Under the pieces are notes generated by a model, which ran no database searches, had not been told where the DNA came from, and saw only the letters and a program-made list of their open reading frames with translations. A program made the position numbers and the translations under genes. DNA of 64,000 nucleotides from Aliiroseovarius sp. Z3 (GTDB taxonomy: Bacteria; Pseudomonadota; Alphaproteobacteria; Rhodobacterales; Rhodobacteraceae). The DNA lies in the NCBI RefSeq assembly GCF_029105185.1, contig NZ_JAFMZK010000004.1, positions 248,001-312,000 of the forward strand, read 5' to 3'. Shown in pieces: positions 29,038-36,779 of this stretch. How positions within the stretch are numbered: position 1 is the first letter of the stretch; each line of letters starts with the position of its first letter.

Positions 29038-29394
29038 TTAGCGGTCACGGGGGCGGCGGTCGCCACGCTCGTCACGCTTTTGCATTTGGATCGACGGACC
29101 TTCGGCGTGATCGTCAACCTTGATTGTCAGAATGCGCATGACATCGTCATGCAGGCGCATCAGGCGCTCCATCTCCTGAACGGCCGGTGCGGGTGCATCG
29201 GTTTTCAGGAACGCATAGTGACCCTTGCGGTTCTTGTTGATCTTGTAGGCCATCGTTTTGACGCCCCAGTACTCGCTGTCAACGACTTTACCGCCGTTGT
29301 CACCCAGCACAGTGCCAAAATGTTCGATGAGGTTTTCAGCTTGCGTATTGGACAAGTCCTGACGCGAGATGAAGACATGCTCGTAAAGCGGCAT
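29038..29394 (-). CDS. rpsF: 30S ribosomal protein S6
   Basis: A 118-residue protein starting MPLYEHVFISRQDLSNTQAE, with WGVKTMAYKINKNRKGHYAF and a basic tail rich in Arg and Asp (KRDERGDRRPRDR). S6 pairs with S18 in the 30S platform. GGAG lies upstream of the ATG. First gene of the operon. Confidence 0.98.
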   Translation of the reverse strand: MPLYEHVFISRQDLSNTQAENLIEHFGTVLGDNGGKVVDSEYWGVKTMAYKINKNRKGHYAFLKTDAPAPAVQEMERLMRLHDDVMRILTIKVDDHAEGPSIQMQKRDERGDRRPRDR

Positions 29395-29716
29395 GTGAGC
29401 TCCAGTTCTTTTTCAAGCGCGCTTCAAAGGATGGGGCTTCACCTTTCCGCCCCCATCCACGAGAGGCCACGCGGTTCATAAACACACGGAAAGGACGGTG
29501 CCTTATACACGTCTGGACCAATGGCGCAAGGCCGTTTCCGGTCTTGTGCTGGTGTTCGGCACGGTGTGCCGTCCGAAGAGGTCAATCGGAGCTTTGCCCG
29601 CGAATGACCAGACATGTGCCCTAATCCCGTCACAGTTGCATGGGACCCGTATAGACAAGGGATAGGTCGCGTATTTGCTGATGGTCCCGGTGGTATTGAA
29701 CTGAAAGGGCGGCACG
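29395..29716. other. Divergent intergenic region upstream of rpsF
   Basis: About 320 bases between rpsF and the divergent hypothetical gene. It contains a candidate rpsF promoter (see 29502-29529). Short antisense frames here have no support as genes. Confidence 0.5.
29502..29529 (-). promoter_or_regulatory. Candidate promoter of rpsF operon
   Basis: On the minus strand a good -10 TATAAG (29502-29507) lies 16 bases from a weak -35 TTGCGC (29524-29529), about 108 bases upstream of the rpsF ATG. The long leader could host the S6:S18 autoregulatory site known for this operon, which I did not locate. Confidence 0.3.
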
Positions 29717-30370
29717 ATGATGCAGGGCAATATTCAAAACACCGAACATTCTAAGGTTGTCCGTCAGGATCGTCGGGGACCGGCAATTGTTCAGACCTCT
29801 TGGGGATATCGGCTGAGTGCCGTTGGCGCTGAAGCGGGTTTGTTGCGTGTCACACACGCGGCCGGACGGTTTGTCGGTTTGGTGCTTCTTTTGATCATCG
29901 CAGGCGTCTGGTCATTCTCGGCGAATGCCTTTGCTGACCCGCTGATCATGGCGATGAAGCTGGGTCTGACCGGCTTGTTGTTTGTCGTGGGTTGGATGTT
30001 GTTTTGGTATGGGCGCGATGCGCGTCAGGTCGAAGCGCAGGTTGACCTGAATGGCTGCGAGTTGCGGATTGGACATCGCGATGGCTTGAACAGGTTTCGA
30101 CAGGAGACACGCATTCCGTTCAGCGATATCGGGTCATTTCTGATCCTGCGCACGAGTGATTACCCCAACAATGCAGCGCTTTACGCACGGATCGGCAGCG
30201 GCATGGACGCCTATGAGGTGATTGAGGGAAGCGAGGCATCTTTGGAACCGATCAAGGCGCGGCTCGTGACGGATCTGACAGGTGAACGGCGCAGACGCGA
30301 TCCAAAGAACCGCCGCATTTCGCGGGTGACGAGCAATGCCATATCGCTGGCGCGGGTCTCGGCCCCATAA
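29717..30370 (+). CDS. Hypothetical two-helix membrane protein
   Basis: A 217-residue protein with two adjacent membrane segments at about residues 52-72 (FVGLVLLLIIAGVWSFSA) and 79-98 (LGLTGLLFVVGWMLFWY), a soluble C-terminal domain (IPFSDIGSFLILRTSDYPNN) and a basic tail. I recognise no named family. The C-terminal domain resembles a small PH-like fold by pattern only, which is an inference. It precedes fabD by 130 bases on the same strand. Confidence 0.65.
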   Translation: MMQGNIQNTEHSKVVRQDRRGPAIVQTSWGYRLSAVGAEAGLLRVTHAAGRFVGLVLLLIIAGVWSFSANAFADPLIMAMKLGLTGLLFVVGWMLFWYGRDARQVEAQVDLNGCELRIGHRDGLNRFRQETRIPFSDIGSFLILRTSDYPNNAALYARIGSGMDAYEVIEGSEASLEPIKARLVTDLTGERRRRDPKNRRISRVTSNAISLARVSAP

Positions 30371-30503
30371 ATCTGCTTAACTGGACCATGTATCGGCGCT
30401 TGTCTTAACCGACTTGCGCCGATTTGCATTTCGGGCAAAGCGGATTGCGCCAAACGCGCCTGCACGTTATGCCCATTGGAAAGGCATAGGAACAGGAGAG
30501 CCC

Positions 30504-31445
30504 ATGAGCCGCGCATTCGTATTTCCCGGACAGGGTGCCCAGAGCATCGGAATGGGCAAAGCCCTTGCAGATGCATACCCTTCGGCCAAGGCCGTGTTTG
30601 ACGAGGTTGACGAAGCGCTTGGCGAAAAGCTGTCAGCCCTGGTCTGGGAGGGTGAGCAAGACGCTCTGACATTGACGCAAAATGCCCAACCCGCGCTGAT
30701 GGCGACATCACTGGCAGCCATGCGGGCGCTGGAAGCTGAGGGCGTTTCGGTCGAAGCCGCGTCCTTTGTCGCTGGGCATTCTTTGGGCGAATACTCGGCT
30801 TTGGCGGCCGCCGGCGCGCTGTCCATCGCGGATGCGGCCCGCCTGTTGCGCGCGCGCGGCAAGGCGATGCAAGACGCTGTTCCCGTGGGGGTTGGGGCGA
30901 TGGCTGCGCTTCTTGGTCTGGATTTCGAAACTGCCGAAGCGGTGGCGCTGGAAGCGGCGCATGATCAGGTGTGCCAGGCGGCAAATGACAACGATCCTGC
31001 ACAGGTGGTCGTGTCCGGTCACAAAGAAGCGGTCGAGCGCGCGGTCGAGATTGCGAAGGGCAAAGGGGCGCGGCGCGCGGTTCTGCTGCCCGTGAGTGCG
31101 CCATTCCATTGTGCCTTGATGCAGCCAGCCGCCGAAGCGATGGCCGAGGCATTGTCACATGTCGAGATGAAAGCACCAGTGGTGCCGCTTGTTTCCAACG
31201 TGCGTGCACGGGCGATCTCCGATCCAACCACGATCAGATCTTTGCTGGTGGAGCAGGTGACCGGATCGGTCCGCTGGCGTGAGAGCGTGGCGTGGATGGC
31301 TGATCAGGATGTGTCCGAGATGTGGGAGGTCGGCGCTGGAAAGGCACTGTCTGGTATGATTCGACGCATCGCAAAAGAGGTCGAGACACGCGCTGTTGGA
31401 ACCCCCGAAGACGTGGCCGCCGCCGCCGAGGCACTGAAGGGCTGA
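30504..31445 (+). CDS. fabD: Malonyl-CoA:ACP transacylase
   Basis: A 313-residue acyltransferase. N-terminal FPGQGAQSIGMG, catalytic serine motif GHSLGEYSALAAAG (about residues 92-105) and the partner histidine region PVSAPFHCALM are present. It loads malonyl groups onto ACP for fatty acid synthesis. Start at 30504 is backed by CAGGAGAG upstream; the frame is open from 30414. It heads the fabD-fabG-acpP-fabF group. Confidence 0.97.
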   Translation: MSRAFVFPGQGAQSIGMGKALADAYPSAKAVFDEVDEALGEKLSALVWEGEQDALTLTQNAQPALMATSLAAMRALEAEGVSVEAASFVAGHSLGEYSALAAAGALSIADAARLLRARGKAMQDAVPVGVGAMAALLGLDFETAEAVALEAAHDQVCQAANDNDPAQVVVSGHKEAVERAVEIAKGKGARRAVLLPVSAPFHCALMQPAAEAMAEALSHVEMKAPVVPLVSNVRARAISDPTTIRSLLVEQVTGSVRWRESVAWMADQDVSEMWEVGAGKALSGMIRRIAKEVETRAVGTPEDVAAAAEALKG

Positions 31446-31527
31446 ACAAAGTCAGGAATTTTCGAAAAGTCTTGGTGTTCCCGACTAGGGGATTGGGCTT
31501 TGGCGAATTATGAAGAAGGAACGACAA

Positions 31528-32265
31528 ATGTTTGATCTGACTGGAAAGAACGCATTGATCACCGGGGCTTCAGGCGGGATCGGGGGTGCCATCGCAAAGG
31601 CTCTTCATTCGGCTGGTGCGACCGTCGCGTTGTCGGGCACGCGCGTTGAACCGTTGGAGGCGCTGGCCGCCGAATTGGGCGAGCGGGCACATGTGTTGCC
31701 TTGTAACCTTTCGGACGGCGAAGCTGTGGATGCGCTTCCCAAACAAGCGGTTGAGGCGATGGGGTCGGTCGATGTTCTGGTGAACAATGCCGGAATCACC
31801 CGCGACCAGATTTTCATGCGCATGTCGGATGAGGAATGGGACAGCGTGATCAACGTCAACCTGACCTCGACCATGCGGCTGTGCCGGGGTGTTATGCGCC
31901 CGATGATGAAGGCCCGTTGGGGCCGGATCATCAATATCAGTTCGATCGTTGGGGCCACCGGGAACCCCGGACAGGTGAACTATGCCGCCTCGAAGGCGGG
32001 GATGGTCGGGCTGACCAAGTCCATTGCCTATGAGGTTGCCAGCCGTGGTATCACCGCAAATTGCGTCGCGCCCGGTTTTATCGCAACGGCGATGACCGAC
32101 AAGCTGACCGATGATCAGAAAGACAAGATTAACGTGCAAATCCCTGCTGCCCGGATGGGCACGCCGGAAGAGATTGCGGCTGCCGTGCTTTACCTTGCGT
32201 CGTCCGAGGCGGGTTATACCACCGGGGCTACGATCCACGTGAATGGTGGGATGGCAATGGTGTAA
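31528..32265 (+). CDS. fabG: 3-oxoacyl-ACP reductase
   Basis: A 245-residue SDR. TGASGGIGGAIAKAL binds NADPH, NNAG is present, and the catalytic set is Ser in NISSIVGATG, Tyr-Lys in YAASKAG. The start at 31528 has AAGGA seven bases upstream; an ATG at 31510 lacks one. It reduces 3-ketoacyl-ACP. It follows fabD by 82 bases and precedes acpP. Confidence 0.97.
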   Translation: MFDLTGKNALITGASGGIGGAIAKALHSAGATVALSGTRVEPLEALAAELGERAHVLPCNLSDGEAVDALPKQAVEAMGSVDVLVNNAGITRDQIFMRMSDEEWDSVINVNLTSTMRLCRGVMRPMMKARWGRIINISSIVGATGNPGQVNYAASKAGMVGLTKSIAYEVASRGITANCVAPGFIATAMTDKLTDDQKDKINVQIPAARMGTPEEIAAAVLYLASSEAGYTTGATIHVNGGMAMV

Positions 32266-32322
32266 AGGATCTGGTCAGGCGGGAAGCGCTTGACCGCCTG
32301 GCCTATTGAAGGTCTAAAGCGT

Positions 32323-32350
32323 TTGCCTATCTAATGTGATGTGCTATAGG
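32323..32350 (+). promoter_or_regulatory. Candidate promoter of acpP
   Basis: TTGCCT at 32323-32328 and TATAGG at 32345-32350 are separated by 16 bases, about 130 bases upstream of the acpP ATG. acpP is usually expressed far above its fab neighbours, so a private promoter is plausible. Confidence 0.35.
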
Positions 32351-32477
32351 CGGCGCATGTTTTTCTCCAACAAGCCTTTCGGGGTGGGGGATATCAGCGT
32401 AACGCGCTGAAAACTAAATGGCCCATCCCGGGTCTGTCGAAAAAGGCCATGGGCCTGAAAATACGTGAGGATTTATC

Positions 32478-32711
32478 ATGAGCGACGTCGCAGATCGCGT
32501 GAAGAAAATCGTTGTTGAGCACCTGGGTGTGGAAGAGGACAAGGTAACGGAATCGGCCTCGTTCATCGACGACCTTGGCGCAGACAGCCTGGACACCGTT
32601 GAGCTGGTCATGGCCTTTGAAGAAGAGTTCGGTATCGAGATTCCGGATGACGCTGCCGAGACCATTCAAACCTTCGGCGACGCCGTGAAATTCATCTCGG
32701 AAGCCGTTTAA
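32478..32711 (+). CDS. acpP: Acyl carrier protein
   Basis: A 77-residue acidic protein with the 4'-phosphopantetheine site [19 protein letters not shown], attachment Ser37. Its sequence ([20 protein letters not shown]) and length are typical. It carries growing acyl chains in the cytoplasm. AGGA precedes the ATG, and a strong terminator follows 23 bases after the stop, so it may be expressed alone as well as within the fab cluster. Confidence 0.99.
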   Translation: MSDVADRVKKIVVEHLGVEEDKVTESASFIDDLGADSLDTVELVMAFEEEFGIEIPDDAAETIQTFGDAVKFISEAV

Positions 32712-32734
32712 GGTTTCGGAACTTTCAGATTTCT

Positions 32735-32770
32735 GAAACGGCCTGCCATCTGGCGGGCCGTTTCTTTTTT
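32735..32770 (+). terminator. Intrinsic terminator of acpP
   Basis: GAAACGGCC with TGCC pairs with GGCG-GGCCGTTTC around a four-base loop and runs into TTTTTT. Confidence 0.9.
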
Positions 32771-32888
32771 GCGCATTGATGTGCACGGCGCGACGCTTTC
32801 AGAGCGCAACCAGCCGATTTTGGCTACGCTTCCAGGGGTGTGTTACTATTTCACTAAACCATTGATGGTTTGGCGAAGGAGGCGATCC

Positions 32889-33632
32889 ATGATCATCTAT
32901 CCGACACTAGAATTGCAGAACGGGCGTTGCGTTTCACTGCGCCGCGGGCGCCTTGAGGAGCCGTCGATCTGGCACGTGGACCCGATGGAGACGGCACAGG
33001 GCTTCGTCGAAGTGGGAGCCGAATGGATACATATCACCGATTTCGACGCGGTTGACGGCAAAAGTGAGAATGCCGCGTTGATCGAGGACATAATCAAACA
33101 TACTGGTTGCTCTGTTCAGGTTGCGGGTGGCATTCGTACCCGCGACATGGTCGAGAGCTGGATCGAGAAAGGAGCCGGACGCGTCGTTCTGGGGACCATT
33201 GCGGCGCGTGATCCTGACATGGTGAAAGAGCTCGCCAATCGACATCCCGACCAGATCGTGTTGGCAGCAGATGTCTGGCAGGGCCAGTTGATGACCGATG
33301 GGTGGCGCAATCCCGTGGCCATCACGCCCGAGGATTTCCTGGCATCCTACGCGGATGTTCCGCTGGCCAGTGTCCTGATCACCGATATTGACAGCGACAT
33401 TGAGCAGCCTGACGCTCAGCTTGGACTTTTGAGCAGGTTGGCTGGCGAAACCCGCCATCAGGTCATTGCGGCGGGCACCGTGCATGAACTGGATGACGTT
33501 GCCCGGCTGAAATACGTCCCCAATATCGCGGGCACTTTGATTGGGCGGGCTTTGTTCTCGAAAAACGTGGATCTGGGCGAGGCACTTGAGGTGGCGCAAC
33601 CTGTGCCCGAGGTCAAAGCAGAGTTTATCTGA
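32889..33632 (+). CDS. HisA-like TIM-barrel protein (paralog of ProFAR isomerase)
   Basis: A 247-residue phosphate-binding TIM barrel of the HisA/HisF class. Start at 32889 has GAAGGAGG upstream. Phosphate-binding strands QVAGGIRTRDMVESW and VIAAGTVHELDDV are kept, as is ADVWQGQLMTDGW, where the second catalytic Asp of HisA lies. The first catalytic Asp (position 8 of HisA) is Glu here (PTLELQNG), and the usual TDI-RDG loop reads TDIDSDI. It sits among fatty-acid genes, not his genes. It is probably a paralog with another or additional substrate; plain HisA activity is less likely. Confidence 0.8.
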   Translation: MIIYPTLELQNGRCVSLRRGRLEEPSIWHVDPMETAQGFVEVGAEWIHITDFDAVDGKSENAALIEDIIKHTGCSVQVAGGIRTRDMVESWIEKGAGRVVLGTIAARDPDMVKELANRHPDQIVLAADVWQGQLMTDGWRNPVAITPEDFLASYADVPLASVLITDIDSDIEQPDAQLGLLSRLAGETRHQVIAAGTVHELDDVARLKYVPNIAGTLIGRALFSKNVDLGEALEVAQPVPEVKAEFI

Positions 33633-33655
33633 CTTGAGTAACTTCAAGACGTTGG

Positions 33656-33690
33656 CCGGTGACACGCTGCGTTCGCATGAGTGTCGCCGG
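33656..33690 (+). terminator. Hairpin downstream of the hisA-like gene
   Basis: CCGGTGACAC (33656-33665) pairs with GTGTCGCCGG (33681-33690), ten pairs with one G-U and a 15-base loop. No U-tract follows, so termination is uncertain. Confidence 0.4.
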
Positions 33691-33757
33691 TCGGCATGTG
33701 AGTTTACCTGCCAAACACTTGCCATCGGCAGCTTTCGCCTGACAGGCCGAACGCCTC

Positions 33758-33787
33758 TTGCCCCTAATCCCTTCGTCGCGCTATCAA
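33758..33787 (+). promoter_or_regulatory. Candidate promoter of fabF
   Basis: TTGCCC (33758-33763) and TATCAA (33782-33787) with 18-base spacing, about 38 bases upstream of the chosen fabF start. If used, the ATG at 33795 would be too close, which supports the start at 33825. Confidence 0.3.
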
Positions 33788-33824
33788 GCGTGGGATGAAA
33801 GACTTCCTGGGAAAGGGCAGCATA

Positions 33825-35087
33825 ATGCGTCGAGTGGTCGTTACAGGTTTGGGCATGGTTTCTCCTCTGGCGAGCGGGGTTGAGGAAACTTGGAAGCGTA
33901 TTCTGGACGGGCAATCGGGCGCAGGCCCGATCACCAAGTTCGATGCGTCGCGTGTTACGACGAAATACGCGTGTGAGGTGCCGCTGGGCGACGGGACCGA
34001 CGGCACGTTCAACCCCGACGACTGGATGGAGCCGAAAGAGCGCCGTAAGGTTGATGACTTCATCCTTTACGGACTGGCGGCATCCGAAATGGCCGTGAAA
34101 GACGCGGGATGGATGCCCGAGGACGAAGAAAGCCTGTTGCGGACCGGTGTGATGATCGGGTCTGGCATTGGCGGCTTGGCGACCATCGCCGAAACCTCGA
34201 TCATTCTGAACGAACGTGGCCCGCGTCGCGTGTCGCCGTTCTTTATTCCCGGTTCGCTGATCAACCTGATTTCCGGTCAGGTGTCGATCAAGTTTGGTTT
34301 TAAAGGTCCGAACCATTCTGTTGTCACGGCCTGTTCTACGGGCGCGCATGCGATTGGCGATGCGTCGCGGCTGATCCAAACCGGCGATGCAGATGTGATG
34401 ATCGCAGGCGGGGCTGAAGCCGCGATTTGCGAGCTGGGCATCGCCGGGTTCAACGCCTGCAAAGCATTGTCGACCAAAGCGGAAGACAACCCTCAAGCGG
34501 CCAGCCGCCCCTATGATGTAGATCGCGATGGCTTCGTGATGGGGGAGGGCGCGGGTATCGTCGTTCTGGAAGAATATGAGCACGCCAAAGCGCGCGGCGC
34601 AAAGATTTACGCCGAGGTGCTGGGGTATGGTTTGTCTGGTGACGCCTACCACATCACCGCCCCATCCGAGGATGGTGACGGCGGGTTCCGCGCCATGAAA
34701 GCAGCCCTTGCCAAGGCGGGTTTGGAACCATCCGACATTGATTACATCAATGCGCATGGCACGTCGACAATGGCGGATACGATCGAATTGGGGGCGGTTG
34801 AGCGCCTGTTGGGCGATGCGGCTGACAAGGCCACGATGAGTTCGACGAAAAGTTCGATTGGGCACCTGCTGGGGGCCGCTGGCGCGGTCGAGGCGATCTT
34901 CTGCATTCTTGCGCTGCGTGACCAGATCGCGCCGCCGACCATCAATCTGGACAATCCCGCGATTGAGCCACGTCTGAGCCTTGCCGCGAACAAGGCCGAG
35001 AAGCGCGAAATCAATACGGTTTTGTCCAACAGCTTCGGCTTTGGCGGTACCAATGCCAGCTTGATTATGGGCAAGGTCACCGACTGA
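33825..35087 (+). CDS. fabF: 3-oxoacyl-ACP synthase II
   Basis: A 420-residue condensing enzyme. MRRVVVTGLGMVSPLASGVE opens it; the Cys-His-His triad lies in VVTACSTGAHAIG, INAHGTSTMA and SSIGHLLGAAGA. It elongates acyl-ACP in type II fatty acid synthesis. The start at 33825 fits the family; an in-frame ATG at 33795 would add ten residues. Its TGA overlaps the mltG ATG by one base, so the two are cotranscribed. Confidence 0.97.
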   Translation: MRRVVVTGLGMVSPLASGVEETWKRILDGQSGAGPITKFDASRVTTKYACEVPLGDGTDGTFNPDDWMEPKERRKVDDFILYGLAASEMAVKDAGWMPEDEESLLRTGVMIGSGIGGLATIAETSIILNERGPRRVSPFFIPGSLINLISGQVSIKFGFKGPNHSVVTACSTGAHAIGDASRLIQTGDADVMIAGGAEAAICELGIAGFNACKALSTKAEDNPQAASRPYDVDRDGFVMGEGAGIVVLEEYEHAKARGAKIYAEVLGYGLSGDAYHITAPSEDGDGGFRAMKAALAKAGLEPSDIDYINAHGTSTMADTIELGAVERLLGDAADKATMSSTKSSIGHLLGAAGAVEAIFCILALRDQIAPPTINLDNPAIEPRLSLAANKAEKREINTVLSNSFGFGGTNASLIMGKVTD

Positions 35088-36247
35088 TGTGGCGCAACAT
35101 AGCCTCGAATGCGCTGAGCCTGTTCATTGTCATCATGATCGTCGCGGTCGGGATGATAGCGTGGGGCAAGAGCCAATACACCAGCCCTGGCCCGTTGGCC
35201 GAGGCGATTTGTTTGCGTGTTGAAAAGGGCTCGAATTTCTCTCGGGTGGCCAGCAAGCTGACCGAGCAAGGTGCGATCTCGAACGCGACCATCTTTCGGT
35301 TGGGCGTCGAGTATTCCGACAAGAAGTCTGCACTGAAGGCCGGATCGTTTCTGGTCGATGAAGGCGCGTCGATGGAAGAAATCGTTGATATAGTAACCCG
35401 GGGCGGCGCGTCGACCTGCGGCACCGAAGTTGTCTATCGCATTGGTGTGTTGGCAGCCGAAGTTCAGGTGCGAGAGCTGGACCCCGCGACGCAGGAATAT
35501 GAAATCACGGCCGAGTTCAAACCGGCCGAGTTGGAAGGTGCTGCGCCTGAATCCTATACCAAGGTTCGCAATGAAAGCGACACCCGCTATCGTATCGCAT
35601 TGGCCGAGGGGGTTACCAGCTGGCAGATCGTGGATAGCCTGAACCGTGCCGATTTCCTTGAGGGAGAGGTCGCCGAGGTGCCGGCTGAAGGCACGTTGGC
35701 CCCGGACAGCTATGAGGTGAAGGTGGGCGCAGACCGCGCCACGTTGCTTGCAGATATGCAGACGGCGCAGACCGCCATTCTGACCGAGGCGTGGGAGGCG
35801 CGCGCATCGGATCTGCCCTATGACAGTCCAGAAGAGGCGCTGATCATGGCGTCGATTGTCGAAAAAGAAACCGGCTTGGCCGAGGAGCGGCGTCAGGTGG
35901 CCAGCGTCTTCGTGAACCGGCTGAATCAAGGGATGCGGCTGCAAACGGACCCAACAGTGATTTATGGTGTCACCAAGGGGCAGGGCGCATTGGGTCGGGG
36001 CTTGCGGCAAAGCGAATTGCGGTCCGAGACTCCATACAACACCTATATCATTGACGGGTTGCCGCCCACGCCAATTGCCAACCCGGGCAAAGCCGCGATT
36101 GAGGCTGCGTTAAACCCCGACAGCACGGATTTCATCTTCTTCGTGGCCGATGGCACCGGCGGACATGCCTTTGCTGAGACGTTGGACGAACACAATCGCA
36201 ATGTTGCGAAGTGGCGCGAGATTGAAGCGCAGCGCGCAAACGAGTGA
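35087..36247 (+). CDS. mltG: Endolytic murein transglycosylase MltG (YceG)
   Basis: A 386-residue inner-membrane protein with one N-terminal helix (LSLFIVIMIVAVGMIAW), a LysM-like region and the catalytic YceG domain. The catalytic Glu is in ASIVEKETGLAEERRQVASV, followed by RLNQGMRLQTDPTVIYG and TPYNTYIIDGLPPTPIANPG. MltG cleaves nascent glycan strands and sets their length. It is coupled to fabF by a one-base TGATG overlap. The GTA cluster starts 181 bases later. Confidence 0.95.
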   Translation: MWRNIASNALSLFIVIMIVAVGMIAWGKSQYTSPGPLAEAICLRVEKGSNFSRVASKLTEQGAISNATIFRLGVEYSDKKSALKAGSFLVDEGASMEEIVDIVTRGGASTCGTEVVYRIGVLAAEVQVRELDPATQEYEITAEFKPAELEGAAPESYTKVRNESDTRYRIALAEGVTSWQIVDSLNRADFLEGEVAEVPAEGTLAPDSYEVKVGADRATLLADMQTAQTAILTEAWEARASDLPYDSPEEALIMASIVEKETGLAEERRQVASVFVNRLNQGMRLQTDPTVIYGVTKGQGALGRGLRQSELRSETPYNTYIIDGLPPTPIANPGKAAIEAALNPDSTDFIFFVADGTGGHAFAETLDEHNRNVAKWREIEAQRANE

Positions 36248-36296
36248 TTTCGTAAATAAATCATTATCTTGTCGCGCGCTGTTGCGGTGGGTTGGT

Positions 36297-36325
36297 TTGA
36301 CAGAACGCACGGGCTCTCGTAGGTT
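36297..36325 (+). promoter_or_regulatory. Candidate promoter of the GTA cluster
   Basis: A consensus -35 TTGACA (36297-36302) with 17 bases to TAGGTT (36320-36325), 104 bases upstream of the first GTA gene. It lies upstream of a terminator-like hairpin. In R. capsulatus the GTA is driven by GafA under CckA-ChpT-CtrA control; no site for these was identified here. Confidence 0.45.
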
Positions 36326-36352
36326 CTGATATACGCTAGAAGACGTGAATGT

Positions 36353-36385
36353 AACGGTCTTGGGTTTTACCCGAGGCCGTTTTTT
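36353..36385 (+). terminator. Strong hairpin with U-tract between mltG and GTA gp1
   Basis: AACGGTCTTGGGT (36353-36365) pairs with ACCCGAGGCCGTT (36369-36381), 13 pairs including two G-U, followed by TTTT. It ends the fabF-mltG transcript and also lies inside the putative GTA leader. Confidence 0.88.
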
Positions 36386-36428
36386 CATGTCGCTCGTTCG
36401 GAGACGAGCATGAGAGGCAACGACAATA

Positions 36429-36779
36429 ATGACAATGATCACGCCCTTGGGGAAGGACGCGGCTTCGGACGACTACCTGAAGATCGCGGACACGTTTTTT
36501 CTGCGTGTTTTGAAAGAGCTGGACCGCCAGTTGAGCGCGGCGGAACTGGCCGATTGCGAGACCACACCGGGATTGGCGAAAGCCGTGACCGAGGTGCGCC
36601 GGGCCATGCAAACAGTATTCGAGGAAAGGAAACGTCTTGAACAAAGTGGTCACAACGCCTTTGGCGGGGCCGGAGCGGTCGCACTCGACCTTGCTCAGGC
36701 CCGAGATGAAATCGGGCGCAGACTGGCTTGCCTGCGCGACGCAAGAGGAGCGGGAGACGTTCCTGAACAGTCTGAGTGA
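36429..36779 (+). CDS. GTA gp1: small terminase-like protein
   Basis: A 116-residue, mostly helical, charged protein at the head of the cluster, in the place of R. capsulatus GTA g1, which has been described as the GTA small terminase subunit. The LKIADTFFLRVLKELDRQLS and AMQTVFEERKRLEQ segments look like helices of a small DNA-packaging protein. It overlaps gp2 by 143 bases if gp2 uses TTG at 36637. Function is from position and family, not from a catalytic motif. Confidence 0.75.
   Translation: MTMITPLGKDAASDDYLKIADTFFLRVLKELDRQLSAAELADCETTPGLAKAVTEVRRAMQTVFEERKRLEQSGHNAFGGAGAVALDLAQARDEIGRRLACLRDARGAGDVPEQSE

Noticed and set aside
27894-29123. 409-codon plus-strand frame across rplI, rpsR and rpsF
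   Set aside because: Three ribosomal protein genes are certain on the minus strand; the plus frame is Cys/Phe/Gly-rich noise.
32934-34865. Very long open frame on the minus strand (643 codons) opposite the HisA-like gene and fabF
   Set aside because: It is antisense to two clear genes, has His/Arg-rich low-information sequence and no ribosome-binding site. It results from GC-rich codon bias.
34742-36010. Long minus-strand frame opposite fabF and mltG
   Set aside because: Shadow of mltG and fabF; no recognisable motif.
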